DNA of 64,000 bases from Pseudomonas saponiphila (GCF_900105185.1 NZ_FNTJ01000002.1:2108001-2172000), one strand, 5' to 3'; shown: positions 47,120-55,256, counted from the first letter of the stretch. Program-made: numbers and translations. The notes: generated by a model not told the origin, from the letters alone.

Positions 47120-47722
47120 ATGATTGATCTGAGTGAAAGCTGGAAACCAGAGTTTGGTACTATAGTGACTTGGTTTGCGATGGATAAATATGGGCGGATC
47201 GCTGTTATGGTGAATAACTGCTTCGGAGATTTACCAAGAGTTCTATTGGCTGTCGATGGTGTAGGTGAGGTTTTATATAAATTGTCAGAGTTTGTTTGGG
47301 AGGAGTCTGAAGGGGACTTGGAGTATCCAGATGATAAGAGAGGATGGTTTGAGGTTGATTTGTTTTCTGCGTGGCGATATAAAAAGTATCCGTCTTTAAG
47401 TAAGATAATTGAGGAATTTGAACAGGATTGGCATGAAATGGGTCACTATTCGGAGGCCAATCTATCTATTAATAAAGGTCTTTTTGTTTACCATGGTGTC
47501 GAGGGGGATAATCCTGGAGTTGACTATCCAGTTGGTTATGTTGGAACAACTGAAATGGGGGACTATTTTAGGAATTTGGTACCTACTGTTATGGGCGGAA
47601 TTGTTGACTTTCCAGAGGGCTTGCGTTGCGGGATTGTTGTGTCTGATAGTGTGGATTTTATGAGTGATAGAGTTCTTAAGAGTGGTGATATTAGTAGGCT
47701 TTTCACTAGGATGTATCGATAG
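47120..47722 (+). CDS. Putative immunity protein for the deaminase-like toxin
   Basis: 200 aa, acidic, soluble. ATG 47120 lies 2 bp after the toxin stop. Begins MIDLSESWKPEFGTIVTWFA and contains VDYPVGYVGTTEMGDYFRN. Assigned by its tight coupling to the toxin; I do not recognise the family. The toxin and immunity frames here are both undamaged, unlike the neighbours to the right. Confidence 0.72.
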   Translation: MIDLSESWKPEFGTIVTWFAMDKYGRIAVMVNNCFGDLPRVLLAVDGVGEVLYKLSEFVWEESEGDLEYPDDKRGWFEVDLFSAWRYKKYPSLSKIIEEFEQDWHEMGHYSEANLSINKGLFVYHGVEGDNPGVDYPVGYVGTTEMGDYFRNLVPTVMGGIVDFPEGLRCGIVVSDSVDFMSDRVLKSGDISRLFTRMYR

Positions 47723-47848
47723 GGAATCTTTTACTTTTTTGTTTGCTATGAGGGTTTCTATTGGAGTGGCTACAGGTTGATGGTTAAAAAAGAGGCGGTT
47801 TTGGGATTTTATCTGGATAGTAGTTCAGTCATTTAATGTTTACTTTTA

Positions 47849-48195
47849 GGTGGTGCTGATTGGCGGCTGAAGGAGCATATAGGTACGATTGGCAGTTATA
47901 AGCCTCAAACTTTTATAGGTGCTATGGATACTCAGGTAGGGCGTATGGTTACAGCCTCTAGTGTCTCTGTGCCAAAAAAGAATGCTCCTGAATTAATAAA
48001 GCACTCTGAAAGATTGGCGGGCTTGTGAGTTAAGCGGGATGTGAAAATAAACTGGAGCGTTACGCAGGGTTTTGAGTAGCTAATTTGTTGCTCTTAAACA
48101 ATTCAAAGATAAAATTTACTTTTGTTATTCGTCCAAGAACAGGTAGGGTTTTTAAATGTTGTGAAAGTTGTAAGAATATGTTTGGTGGCGAATAA
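47849..48195 (+). pseudogene. Decayed second deaminase-type toxin tip
   Basis: The forward frame reads GADWRLKEHIGTIGSYKPQ, then FIGAMDTQVGRMVTASS and KKNAPELIKHSERLAGL, where TGA (48026) stops it. In another frame the end reads FTFVIRPRTGRVFKCCESCK with a CxxC, finishing at TAA 48193. The order (GA-D-x-x-G strand, then late CxxC) parallels the intact toxin at 46410. The CAE segment falls in the damaged middle and is not visible. No full pretoxin precedes it. Confidence 0.62.
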
Positions 48196-48300
48196 TGGAA
48201 ATGGATGAAGGTTTTTTAGAAATTAATGATCTAGATTGGTTTGCGTCTTGTAAAAATTGAATGCTTGCTCATTTTGCAACTTCAGGTCGAGGATAAAAGT
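48195..48300 (+). pseudogene. Truncated immunity-like gene
   Basis: ATG 48195 overlaps the toxin-remnant stop (TAATG). It reads MEMDEGFLEINDLDWFASCK, meets TGA at 48258, and continues MLAHFATSGRG before another stop. The start of the next unit at 48334 leaves no room for the rest, so it is both stopped and truncated. Confidence 0.5.
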
Positions 48301-48333
48301 TGCTCTCAAGGGTGTAACTAATTTTGAGGTGGA

Positions 48334-48708
48334 ATGAAAATTATTAAACTGATGCCTGACTATCAGTGTTTTCCATTGTGGAGTTTGTCGCCAGACTCTA
48401 TTGGGAATGTTGATCCCGAGGAGTTGCCAATTTCACAAGAGCTCAAAACTGATCTAATGTGATTGGCACTTAAGTATGATGATACCTTAGATGAGGAATA
48501 TCCTCCTGGCTCTGGATTTTCTAGCGAGGAGGATGAGGCGGAGTTTAATAAAGAAGGAAAATATCTGTTTGAACGGCTAAAGGCAGAGTTGAAAGGCTAT
48601 GTTGTGGTTTTGAGGTGGTTGAAGATGTGCGGAATAAGTGCGCGAGACTTAGGTGTGGTAGTGCGTTTTGGTTGTAGTGGTCACTCTATCGTCAAAGAGA
48701 GTAATTAA
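48334..48708 (+). pseudogene. Small acidic protein gene with an in-frame TGA
   Basis: ATG 48334 (after GAGGTGGA) opens MKIIKLMPDYQCFPLWSLSP; TGA at 48460-48462 interrupts after 42 codons, and the same frame goes on as LALKYDDTLDEEYPPGSGF to the stop at 48708. The full length would be about 124 aa. It resembles small acidic proteins I have seen beside polymorphic toxin loci in Pseudomonas, possibly immunity proteins (from memory). TGA for TGG or CGA would be a single change. Confidence 0.7.
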
Positions 48709-48771
48709 GCCTTTGGTCGATCGATATCGCCATCAATGTGTTTAGTCCTGAAATAGGTTTACACCTGTTTT

Positions 48772-49166
48772 GGCCGCAAAGCGCTCGATTATGTTCGACC
48801 TGTGGAGGAGCTTCCGTCTTCAGGGATTGTTTATAATTCTCAAGGTGAAAAATTACTCAGGGTACTCATGCTAAAATCAGAAATAAAGAAGGGCGCCCGG
48901 TTGGCTCCGTTGTAAATGATGTTCAGGTTGCGCGGCCTGCAGATATTTTGATTCAGGATGATAGTAGATGGGTAATCAAGGGGCTAAAAGATCGTATTCA
49001 TATTATTGAGCCTGATGGTGAGGTTGTAACGTCATTGAATAATCCTAAAGCAGATACAAGAGATAGGATTCGACGGGGGCAGAGGCCGCCGGCCTCGCAA
49101 GATGAACTTGATAAGTTTGAGTCGATTTTTCTAATTGTGCGAGTTGGTAATGTATGGAGCTTTTAA
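48772..49166 (+). pseudogene. Decayed toxin tip of a different type
   Basis: A first frame reads GRKALDYVRPVEELPSSG and IVYNSQGEKLL; after a shift near 48860 a second frame reads GTHAKIRNKEGRPVGSVVND, then ADILIQDDSRWVIKGL, HIIEPDGEVVTSLNN and RGQRPPASQDELDKF, ending at TAA 49164. The second half is an intact-looking compact domain of about 100 residues. It recalls small RNase-type toxins of the barnase/EndoU/colicin/RelE class, but I cannot confirm that from motifs alone. The immunity gene overlaps its end by 13 bp. Confidence 0.6.
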
Positions 49167-49405
49167 GCAAAGAGTGCATTGCAAGTGTCACGCTGTATGA
49201 TCTTCGCGTCTCCGAGGGCGAGTTAATGGTTTTTGCAGATAGCATAGCGATGGTAATGAAGAATTTTAGTGACTCTGATATTGAGAAAAGTACAGTCTGC
49301 GAGTCCAGAGAGGAGCTTTCTTACTATCTTGATGAACTTAAAGAGTTACTCAAAGGCATGGTTCGGCAAGAGTACTTGCCAGAAAGATTTAAGGATGATT
49401 TGTAA
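49154..49405 (+). CDS. Putative immunity protein for the decayed toxin at 48772
   Basis: 83 aa, acidic, helical (MELLSKECIASVTLYDLRVS to EYLPERFKDDL). It overlaps the preceding toxin end by 13 bp, the usual toxin-immunity coupling. The frame is intact though its toxin carries a frameshift. The ribosome site is weak, as expected for coupled translation. Confidence 0.65.
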   Translation: MELLSKECIASVTLYDLRVSEGELMVFADSIAMVMKNFSDSDIEKSTVCESREELSYYLDELKELLKGMVRQEYLPERFKDDL

Positions 49406-49447
49406 GTTTTGGGGAACAATTGCAGCGAGACCAATTGCAATAGTAGT

Positions 49448-49560
49448 GGTGACGAAGTCATCGGGCGCGTAGGAGGCGACCAAACGTTGCTTCGGTCGCC
49501 GACGCTGGCAAGGTCAAGGGCAAGGAATTCGACATCAGCGTCACTTTGTACCAAGACTAA
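49448..49560 (+). pseudogene. Relic of the CdiA repeat region
   Basis: 49448-49544 matches cdiA 39768-39866 (GDEVIGRVGGD, NVASVADxGKVKGKEF, DISVT) with high nucleotide identity. One base is missing at about 49481, shifting the frame. After DISVT it diverges to LYQD and a stop at 49558. It is GC-rich, unlike the array to its left, and stands directly before the terminator. Confidence 0.88.
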
Positions 49561-49561
49561 A

Positions 49562-49590
49562 GGGGCGGCTCTAATACCGCCCCTTTTTTT
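49562..49590 (+). terminator. Rho-independent terminator closing the CDI island
   Basis: GGGGCGG, loop, CCGCCCC and seven T, directly after the cdiA relic. It would end transcripts of the whole array. Confidence 0.92.
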
Positions 49591-49591
49591 C

Positions 49592-49864
49592 TTATGCTGC
49601 TAGCTGGCCTTGCATCCGTCGCCCTGCCACATCCATCAAATCACACCCATCGCGCAGCAAAATGCTGCACACCAGCGACAGTTCCTGAAGCACCACTGTG
49701 CCTTTGGGCGCGTCATCAGAAATCGCGAAGTTCTCCAGCAGTTGAGTCACAGCGCGAATGCGGTACGCCGCTGCATCGTGCAGGACGTCAATGGGGGCTT
49801 GGGTATCGATCAGCAGTGAGGGAATGTTGCAGTCGTGGCCGGTAATCGGCATGTATCTGTTCAT
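49592..49864 (-). CDS. Small conserved hypothetical protein (DUF3077-like)
   Basis: 90 aa, starting MNRYMPITGHDCNIPSLLID. The pattern of a short N-terminal part followed by two helices (APIDVLHDAAAYRIRAVTQL and VLQELSLVCSILLRDG) recalls the DUF3077 family of small Pseudomonas proteins; that is tentative. Function unknown. A decayed copy of its 3' half lies at 44527 inside the array. It is convergent with the island. Confidence 0.72.
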   Translation of the reverse strand: MNRYMPITGHDCNIPSLLIDTQAPIDVLHDAAAYRIRAVTQLLENFAISDDAPKGTVVLQELSLVCSILLRDGCDLMDVAGRRMQGQLAA

Positions 49865-50313
49865 GTGTAGACCTCTGTTTGACTGGCTGAATGCCTTCAC
49901 CCGTTGTCGCCAAACAAGAGGGTGACAGCTGTACGCAGGTTGGCGAACCGACTACAGAGGTAAAGTCGGCAGATCCTGAGATCTCCCGCGCACAGCCGTC
50001 ATAGAACTGCGTGTGCGGACGCAAAATACCTGCAAGCTGGATTTTTTGCATTCCCTCTGTAAATCAGGTCGCCAAACCCGGTCGTCCTTTCAACGACCCC
50101 TCGACTATATCCAGCGCTCCCCCTGTCCTTAAAGGCCCATTCCTACTGGATCGTCTGCTTCTGCCGTAAGGCAATTCCTAATTTACCGAGAGGATGTTTT
50201 CGAGCCGCTCCGCCGCGATTTTCCTGGCTTACAATGCCGCCGCCCATCGTCATGCCACCGGTGCTTTTCAGGTGGCGGTGCGTTGTTGAAAACCCTCTCA
50301 AGGAAGATCCGTC
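49865..50313. other. Intergenic region right of the CDI island
   Basis: 449 bp without a supported gene; it should hold promoters for the small gene on the left and the lipoprotein on the right. A short dyad (GCCACCGGTGC and CAGGTGGCGG, about 50253-50279) lies before the lipoprotein gene. Nothing else is recognised. Confidence 0.4.
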
Positions 50314-50895
50314 ATGCGTCTTTTGTCTCTGCTGTTCACCCTCGCTTTGCTCGCCGGTTGTGCTTCAACCCCGGACTATTACATCTCGCCCAAACCGGTG
50401 CAGATTCCCGCCACCGCCACTTACTGGATCGATACCTTCAACCTGCAACTGGTTGGTGAGAGCGAGCGCTTTCTGCCCGAGGACAAGTTGCGTCAGCAAC
50501 TGGGCATGGAGTTGATCCGGCAATTGGGCAATGCCAATCGCTACGCCGCCAGCAAGGACAGCGCCGACTACCTGTTGGATGTGAATGCGGTGTACAAGCG
50601 TCGGCTCAGTGATTCCAAGGGCGGGCTGGTGTCGATGGTCGTCGATGACAATACGATCCTGGCCAGTGTCGATTTTGGTTACAAGGTCCAGGTCAAGCGC
50701 GACGGCTCCGAGGTGTTGCATTTCGCCCAGGAGCGCAATGGTTTGCAACCTGCTGGGGCCATGGGCCAGTTGCGCAATATGAAGACCATGCTGGGGGTGA
50801 TTACCAACAGCGGTAATTCGGATGTGGAGAATTTCTACATTCGTTCTCTGCCGAAGTTCATCGTTCGTGATATCACGGCCATTCCTTCGCGCTGA
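50314..50895 (+). CDS. Lipoprotein of unknown function
   Basis: 193 aa. Signal peptide with lipobox LLAGC (C16), so the mature protein is a lipoprotein anchored at serine 17; absence of Asp at +2 suggests outer-membrane sorting. The rest is mixed alpha/beta (ATATYWIDTFNLQLVGESE, FLPEDKLRQQLGMELIRQLG). AAGGAAG precedes the start. Conserved in Pseudomonas as far as I recall, with no known role. Confidence 0.82.
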   Translation: MRLLSLLFTLALLAGCASTPDYYISPKPVQIPATATYWIDTFNLQLVGESERFLPEDKLRQQLGMELIRQLGNANRYAASKDSADYLLDVNAVYKRRLSDSKGGLVSMVVDDNTILASVDFGYKVQVKRDGSEVLHFAQERNGLQPAGAMGQLRNMKTMLGVITNSGNSDVENFYIRSLPKFIVRDITAIPSR

Positions 50896-50914
50896 GTAGG
50901 TGTGTGGCGGGATG

Positions 50915-51013
50915 GTAGGAGCGAGCTTGCTTGCGATGAGCCCGAGGGGCGCTGCGTTCTTTCAGTTGCGGCGCGTTATCGTTGGCGTTCTTCGCGAGCA
51001 AGCTCGCTCCTAC
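50915..51013. repeat. REP doublet, GCGAGC subtype
   Basis: GTAGGAGCGAGCTTGCTTGC at 50915 and its inverse, GCGAGCAAGCTCGCTCCTAC, ending at 51013, about 60 bp apart. It has the same outer GTAGGAGC as the other REP pairs but a GAGC/GCTC core instead of CCGGC, so it belongs to a second REP subtype. Confidence 0.88.
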
Positions 51014-51037
51014 ATGGGGATTAACGTGCTTTTTGGG

Positions 51038-51985
51038 TTATAGCTTTTTCACCGGAATACAAATCTCACACTCCAGCTCCCCGGTCTTGATGTCGTAGAA
51101 GGCATTCGCCGGATAGCGTTCGAACGCCGGGCGCGGGTCGAACTGCATGCCGCTCTTGGGCAGCCAGTCGCGGCACAGTTCGATCCAGGCATTGCCGATG
51201 TCCGGGCCAAGGCCGCGGTAGGCCGCTACGGCGTACAGGCCGCCGGGCAGGGTGGTGATCACGGCGGGAGGGCTGGCCTTGAAGTCTTCCGGCACTTCGA
51301 CGCAGGCGTCGTAGCGGCATTTGTCAGCCGGGGTGAGGTCCGGGTCGTCGTGGCCGATGCCGTAGCGCACACGGTTGAACAGTTGGTGTTGGAGCATCCA
51401 TGGCATGGCGGTTTCGCGCCAGAAAACCCCAATGCCCGGGCCGTAGGCGCCGAAGTAGCGCAGGTAGGCCACGCGGGTGGCGGGCAGTTGCTGCAGGGTG
51501 ACGTTCATCGCTGTTTCCTTCAGGTGAATGAAGGCGTCAGGATCGTCGAAGGCGGGAATGTGGGTCTGATCAGGATTGCTCAATTCACGCAGGCGGCGTT
51601 CGCGGATGTCGTCGAGACGGCGGTGCCAGCGTTTGGGTTCGGTGTCGCGCCAGGTGCTGGGGGAGACCGAGAAGTGTTGCTTGAAGGCTCGGGAAAAGGC
51701 TTCGCCGGAGCCGAAGCCGACTTCCAGGGCGATTTCCAGGATCGAGGCTTCGGGGCGGCTGGCCATGAGGTAGGCGCCGCAGGCCAGGCGCCGGCGACGC
51801 AGGTAGGCGCCCAGGGGCTCGCCGACCCAGGCGCTGAACAGGCGGTGGAAGTGGTAGGGCGAGAAATGCGCCACCCGCGCCAGGTCGGTCAGCTCCAGGG
51901 GCTGATCCAGGTGTTGGTCGATGTACTCCAGCACCCGGTTCATGCGCAGGGTGTATTCGTGGAGGCTGTGGTAGGCGGCGCTCAT
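51038..51985 (-). CDS. AraC-family regulator with GyrI-like effector domain
   Basis: 315 aa. N-terminal double HTH of the AraC/XylS type (about residues 10-115: LELTDLARVAHFSPYHFHRL and ILEIALEVGFGSGEAFSRAF), then a GyrI-like small-molecule binding domain (about 155-315: TLQQLPATRVAYLRYFGAYG to LECEICIPVKK). This domain order is found in multidrug- and stress-responsive regulators such as Rob. Ligand unknown. Confidence 0.92.
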   Translation of the reverse strand: MSAAYHSLHEYTLRMNRVLEYIDQHLDQPLELTDLARVAHFSPYHFHRLFSAWVGEPLGAYLRRRRLACGAYLMASRPEASILEIALEVGFGSGEAFSRAFKQHFSVSPSTWRDTEPKRWHRRLDDIRERRLRELSNPDQTHIPAFDDPDAFIHLKETAMNVTLQQLPATRVAYLRYFGAYGPGIGVFWRETAMPWMLQHQLFNRVRYGIGHDDPDLTPADKCRYDACVEVPEDFKASPPAVITTLPGGLYAVAAYRGLGPDIGNAWIELCRDWLPKSGMQFDPRPAFERYPANAFYDIKTGELECEICIPVKKL

Positions 51986-52053
51986 GTCTTCAGATTAGTT
52001 GGCTGTGAGGGTCGTCGTAGTCTGCCGCAGATTTGTGCCATTTGTGCGTGCGA

Positions 52054-52076
52054 TTCGCCGGCAAGCCGGCTCCTAC
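52054..52076. repeat. Single REP element
   Basis: TTCGCCGGCAAGCCGGCTCC at 52054, the inverted arm of the 8456-type REP, unpaired here. Between the AraC-type gene and the DUF899 gene. Confidence 0.75.
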
Positions 52077-52103
52077 GGGAGGTTTCTGCCGGCGAACAGG
52101 CTG

Positions 52104-52847
52104 TCAGTTGTCACAGCAGCAACTGCTGCCCTTGCTCCGGGGTGTTTCCTGGTAACGGTCGTGGTGTCGAACCCAGTCCATGATCTGTTCTTCGTTGCGT
52201 CCCTTGGGCGTCAGGTCGAGGAAGTTGTAAGTCCCCAGCAGCAGGTCCAGCCCACGGGCATAGGTGGAATAGGTGTGGAAAATTTCACCGTGTGGGTTGC
52301 GATAGAACACGCTCAGGCCGGGTAGCTCACGCTCATCGCCACTGACCTGTTGGTAGTTGTAGCTGGCAGTTCCCTGAGCCAGTTGCTCGTCGCTGAGGCT
52401 GACGCCAAAGTCTTGGTTGAAGTCGTCGCCGGCGCTGGAGTACCAGTCGAAATGCCAGCCCATGCGTTGGCGAAAGGCTTGGAATTCGGCGTAGGGCGCG
52501 TGGGACACCGCCACCAGCGCCACATCGTGGTGGGCCAGATGCAGGTTGGCGCCATCGAAGTGGTCCGCGAGGAACGAGCAGCCCTTGCAGCCCTCTTCCC
52601 AGCCGGTGCCGAACATGAAGTGGTAGACCAGCAATTGGCTGTGGTCGCCAAACAGGTCCGCCAGGCTCAGCGGGCCATTGGCGCCATGAAACCGATAGGG
52701 CTTGTCGATTTTTACCCACGGCAGCGCCCGGCGTTCGGCGCTGAGCTGGTCGCGCCGGCGGGTAAAGGCCTTTTCGTGGATCAGGTGCTGTTTGCGGGCT
52801 TGCAGCCATTGTTCCCGGGAGACCACGGGATGTTCGGTAACGGGCAT
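52104..52847 (-). CDS. DUF899 / thioredoxin-like family protein
   Basis: 247 aa. Typical family landmarks: ALPWVKIDKPYRFHGANGP, LLVYHFMFGTGWEEGCKGCS with a CxxC, and FNFLDLTPKGRNE-like region near the end (YNFLDLTPKGRNEEQI). The family has a predicted thioredoxin fold; enzymatic role not established. The C-terminus SSCCCDN is cysteine-rich. I start at ATG 52847, preceded by GAGGAG; the open frame continues upstream without a site. Confidence 0.85.
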   Translation of the reverse strand: MPVTEHPVVSREQWLQARKQHLIHEKAFTRRRDQLSAERRALPWVKIDKPYRFHGANGPLSLADLFGDHSQLLVYHFMFGTGWEEGCKGCSFLADHFDGANLHLAHHDVALVAVSHAPYAEFQAFRQRMGWHFDWYSSAGDDFNQDFGVSLSDEQLAQGTASYNYQQVSGDERELPGLSVFYRNPHGEIFHTYSTYARGLDLLLGTYNFLDLTPKGRNEEQIMDWVRHHDRYQETPRSKGSSCCCDN

Positions 52848-53041
52848 GACATTTCTCCTCTGGCAGTGGGCGAAGCGTCTTACACACGCTAGTCGTTTGA
52901 CTCCGGGGCAGATCGACAAACCGCCCAGCGGTTTTTCGCTCGGGGGACGCAGGCTTGGGGGGATTTCCTGAGCGGCCGAAAGGCCTGTCGGTCACAACCC
53001 ATGAACGGCATTTCATTCTTGTGTCCGGAGGTTGAATCAAG

Positions 53042-53201
53042 ATGAGCGCTTACCACTGGGATCTGATCGAACGGCTGCTGTACGAAGTGCAGAACGGCGT
53101 CGGCCATAGTTTCACTCCCCGTCCTTATGCCGAGCAGCATGCGGCGGGCCCTGGCGCCGGAAACCTTCGACGAGCTGGCCTCCAAGGCTCGGATCGCCTA
53201 G
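53042..53201 (+). pseudogene. Internally deleted small gene
   Basis: ATG 53042 opens MSAYHWDLIERLLYEVQNG followed by HSFTPRPYAEQHAA. Directly after, in another frame, the sequence ends RALAPETFDELASKARIA and TAG at 53199. From memory the Pseudomonas family has this same N- and C-terminus separated by about 70 residues, for a total near 120 aa. The middle is missing and the junction is out of frame, so the product is lost. Confidence 0.72.
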
Positions 53202-53202
53202 C

Positions 53203-54078
53203 TCAGGGCGGGGCCTGGCGGGCGTTCTGCAGGCATTTGAGTTCCGCGAAATCCTGGCGCACGCCGTCGATCTTCTTCAGCAGGCGCTGGCGCTGCTCAA
53301 GGCTGCTGGTGGCCATCAGGTCCACCAGCAGGTGGCGGGCGGCCTGTTCGGTGCGGGCGTAGGCCTGGCGGTAGTCCTCTGTCCATAGCTGCTCGCGGTT
53401 CACCAGCAGTTGCTCGATACGTTGTGGGAAATCGCTGTTTTGCCGTTGCGCCACGGCGGCGCTGAATTGTGCCTGCCAGTGGATGCGGTTGGCGACCCAC
53501 TGCTGGTTCTGCTCACCCAGGGACGCCGACCATTGCTCGATGCGTCGTTGCTGGCTGGGACTCAAGGGGCCGATCCAGGATTTCAGGCGTTTGCTCATGC
53601 GCTGACTGCGCTGTTCGACCTGCTGCGCCAGGGATGGCTTGAGGTATTGCTCGCGATGTTCCTGCTGGTCCTTGGCCAAGGCGTTGTTCATCTCGGCGAC
53701 TTGTCCGTCGTCCAGGCCCTGGAGCAGCTCCACCGCGGAGGGCACGATCTGCCGCGCGGTTTCAGCGATGGCCTGCTTGGCTTCCCGGGTTCGCTGTTGC
53801 AGAGCCTCGTCGCTGACCTGATCGCTCTGCACCATGCTTTGCAGGCGATCGAGCCAGTCCAGGTAGCCTGGCAGTTGGGTGGTGCAATGCCAGCTCAGGT
53901 GCAGCTGCAGACGCTGGTTGAACCAGCTCTTCTGCTCGCGGTTCATGTCCAGGTAGTCGTTGAGGGTCCAGGGGATGATCACATCCAGGTTGCGATAAGC
54001 CAGGCCGACCCGACTGCAGGCGCCGAGCAGCAGGCTGCAGATCAGCAGTGGGATGAGCAGGTGCCGGCGGCGGGCCAT
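53203..54078 (-). CDS. DUF6279-like lipoprotein
   Basis: 291 aa. Signal peptide with lipobox LLGAC (C21). The mature protein is almost wholly helical, rich in Q, R and E (for example RSQRMSKRLKSWIGPLSPSQ). It matches the conserved Pseudomonas DUF6279 lipoproteins by its start SRVGLAYRNLDVIIPWTLND; function unknown. It is convergent with the deleted pseudogene, stop next to stop. Confidence 0.82.
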   Translation of the reverse strand: MARRRHLLIPLLICSLLLGACSRVGLAYRNLDVIIPWTLNDYLDMNREQKSWFNQRLQLHLSWHCTTQLPGYLDWLDRLQSMVQSDQVSDEALQQRTREAKQAIAETARQIVPSAVELLQGLDDGQVAEMNNALAKDQQEHREQYLKPSLAQQVEQRSQRMSKRLKSWIGPLSPSQQRRIEQWSASLGEQNQQWVANRIHWQAQFSAAVAQRQNSDFPQRIEQLLVNREQLWTEDYRQAYARTEQAARHLLVDLMATSSLEQRQRLLKKIDGVRQDFAELKCLQNARQAPP

Positions 54079-54149
54079 GGGCGTGTCCTTGCGCGTGCGG
54101 GTTGCTGTATCTGAACCCGCCGGGCCGCTGACAGTTCAGATGCCTGTGC

Positions 54150-54869
54150 CTAGTAGAACGTCCGTTCGGCCTTGAAGGTGAGCAGGCCGTCGCACTGCGG
54201 GTTGTGCCCGGCGTAGGCACTGCAGTTGCTACCGCGCAGGCTTGAATCACTGTAGATCAGCTTCAGATCGATCCCCCGCCAGGGCCGCGAGAATTTGATC
54301 GACCAGTCATTGAAGCCTGCCACTTCATTGCCGTTGGCCACGGCGACAGCGTTGGTCAGTTGGTAAGCGGTGTATTTGACGCTGATGCCTATGTCGAACG
54401 GCGAGTTGCCGCTCAGGTCGGCAAACAGGGTGCTGTTGCGCATGGTCGGGTCGTTGCTGAAGGCGGCGCCAAAGCGGCTGCCCAGCAGGCTCAAGCCGCC
54501 GTAGAACTCCTGACTGTCCTGGGTGCGCCGTTGCGGGTAGTTGTAGTGGATGATCCCCAGTTCGTAGCCCAGGGTCTGGTCGAAGGGGCGCTTGAAGCCC
54601 AGGTAGGCATCCACCTCAAGCGGGCTGGCGGGGTTCAGGCCCATGCTGGGGGACCATTGGCCGAAGTACCAGCCGCTGTCGTGGCTCAGGTCGAGGCCAC
54701 CGTGCAGGGAGTCGCTGGAGGCGGGCTTGACCAGGCCCTGGGCCATGCTGCGGCTGGGGCTGGTGCCCAGCTTGAGGTCGAAGTCGCCCAGATCTCGCTG
54801 GATTATCTGTCCCAGGGCGATGGGGCAGGTCAGTAGCAGGCTGAGGGCCAGTGTGGCGGGTTTGCGCAT
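54150..54869 (-). CDS. TorF-family putative outer-membrane protein
   Basis: 239 aa. Signal peptide MRKPATLALSLLLTCPIALG, then a beta-barrel-like domain ending FKAERTFY with terminal aromatic residue. Features of the TorF/Gcw_chp family: SLHGGLDLSHDSGWYFGQW and LGYELGIIHYNYP. Probably a small porin-like protein of the outer membrane; substrate unknown. Two cysteines (near 217 and 226) may pair. Confidence 0.82.
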   Translation of the reverse strand: MRKPATLALSLLLTCPIALGQIIQRDLGDFDLKLGTSPSRSMAQGLVKPASSDSLHGGLDLSHDSGWYFGQWSPSMGLNPASPLEVDAYLGFKRPFDQTLGYELGIIHYNYPQRRTQDSQEFYGGLSLLGSRFGAAFSNDPTMRNSTLFADLSGNSPFDIGISVKYTAYQLTNAVAVANGNEVAGFNDWSIKFSRPWRGIDLKLIYSDSSLRGSNCSAYAGHNPQCDGLLTFKAERTFY

Positions 54870-55067
54870 GCAGCACTCCTTGAACGGCGGGGAGTGACAA
54901 CCTGAAAGTCGGCTGAAACGATTTATCCGGAAGGCGGCAAGGATACCGGCGAATGCCTGGGGATGAGGGCCGTTCGTCGATTTCTGCTGGAGTGGGGTGG
55001 GGAGCAGGGTGCCAGTCCTAGCGCTTTGAGGGCAAAGCGCTAAGGGACCAGGATAGAGCGAGGGGAA

Positions 55068-55256
55068 TTACTTTTTGCCGAGGCTGATCTGCTTGGACGG
55101 GCCGAAAGTCTGGCCGCTGACGCCTTTGGCAATTTGCTGGATTTCGCCGCCGGACTTCAGGAAGGCCGCGATTTGTTCGTTGATCGATTCGCTGGTTTCA
55201 ACGGCGGGAGCTGGTTTTGCTTTGCTGTTGGAGGCTTTTACTCGCATGGCGGCCAT
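55068..55256 (-). CDS. Small hypothetical protein
   Basis: 62 aa: a basic, disordered N-terminus (MAAMRVKASNSKAKPAPAVE), then a helix (SINEQIAAFLKSGGEIQQI) and a tail ending GPSKQISLGKK. The core IAAFLKSGGEIQQIAKG loosely recalls the conserved part of the RNA polymerase-binding protein SutA, but that link is weak. No function assigned. Confidence 0.6.
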   Translation of the reverse strand: MAAMRVKASNSKAKPAPAVETSESINEQIAAFLKSGGEIQQIAKGVSGQTFGPSKQISLGKK

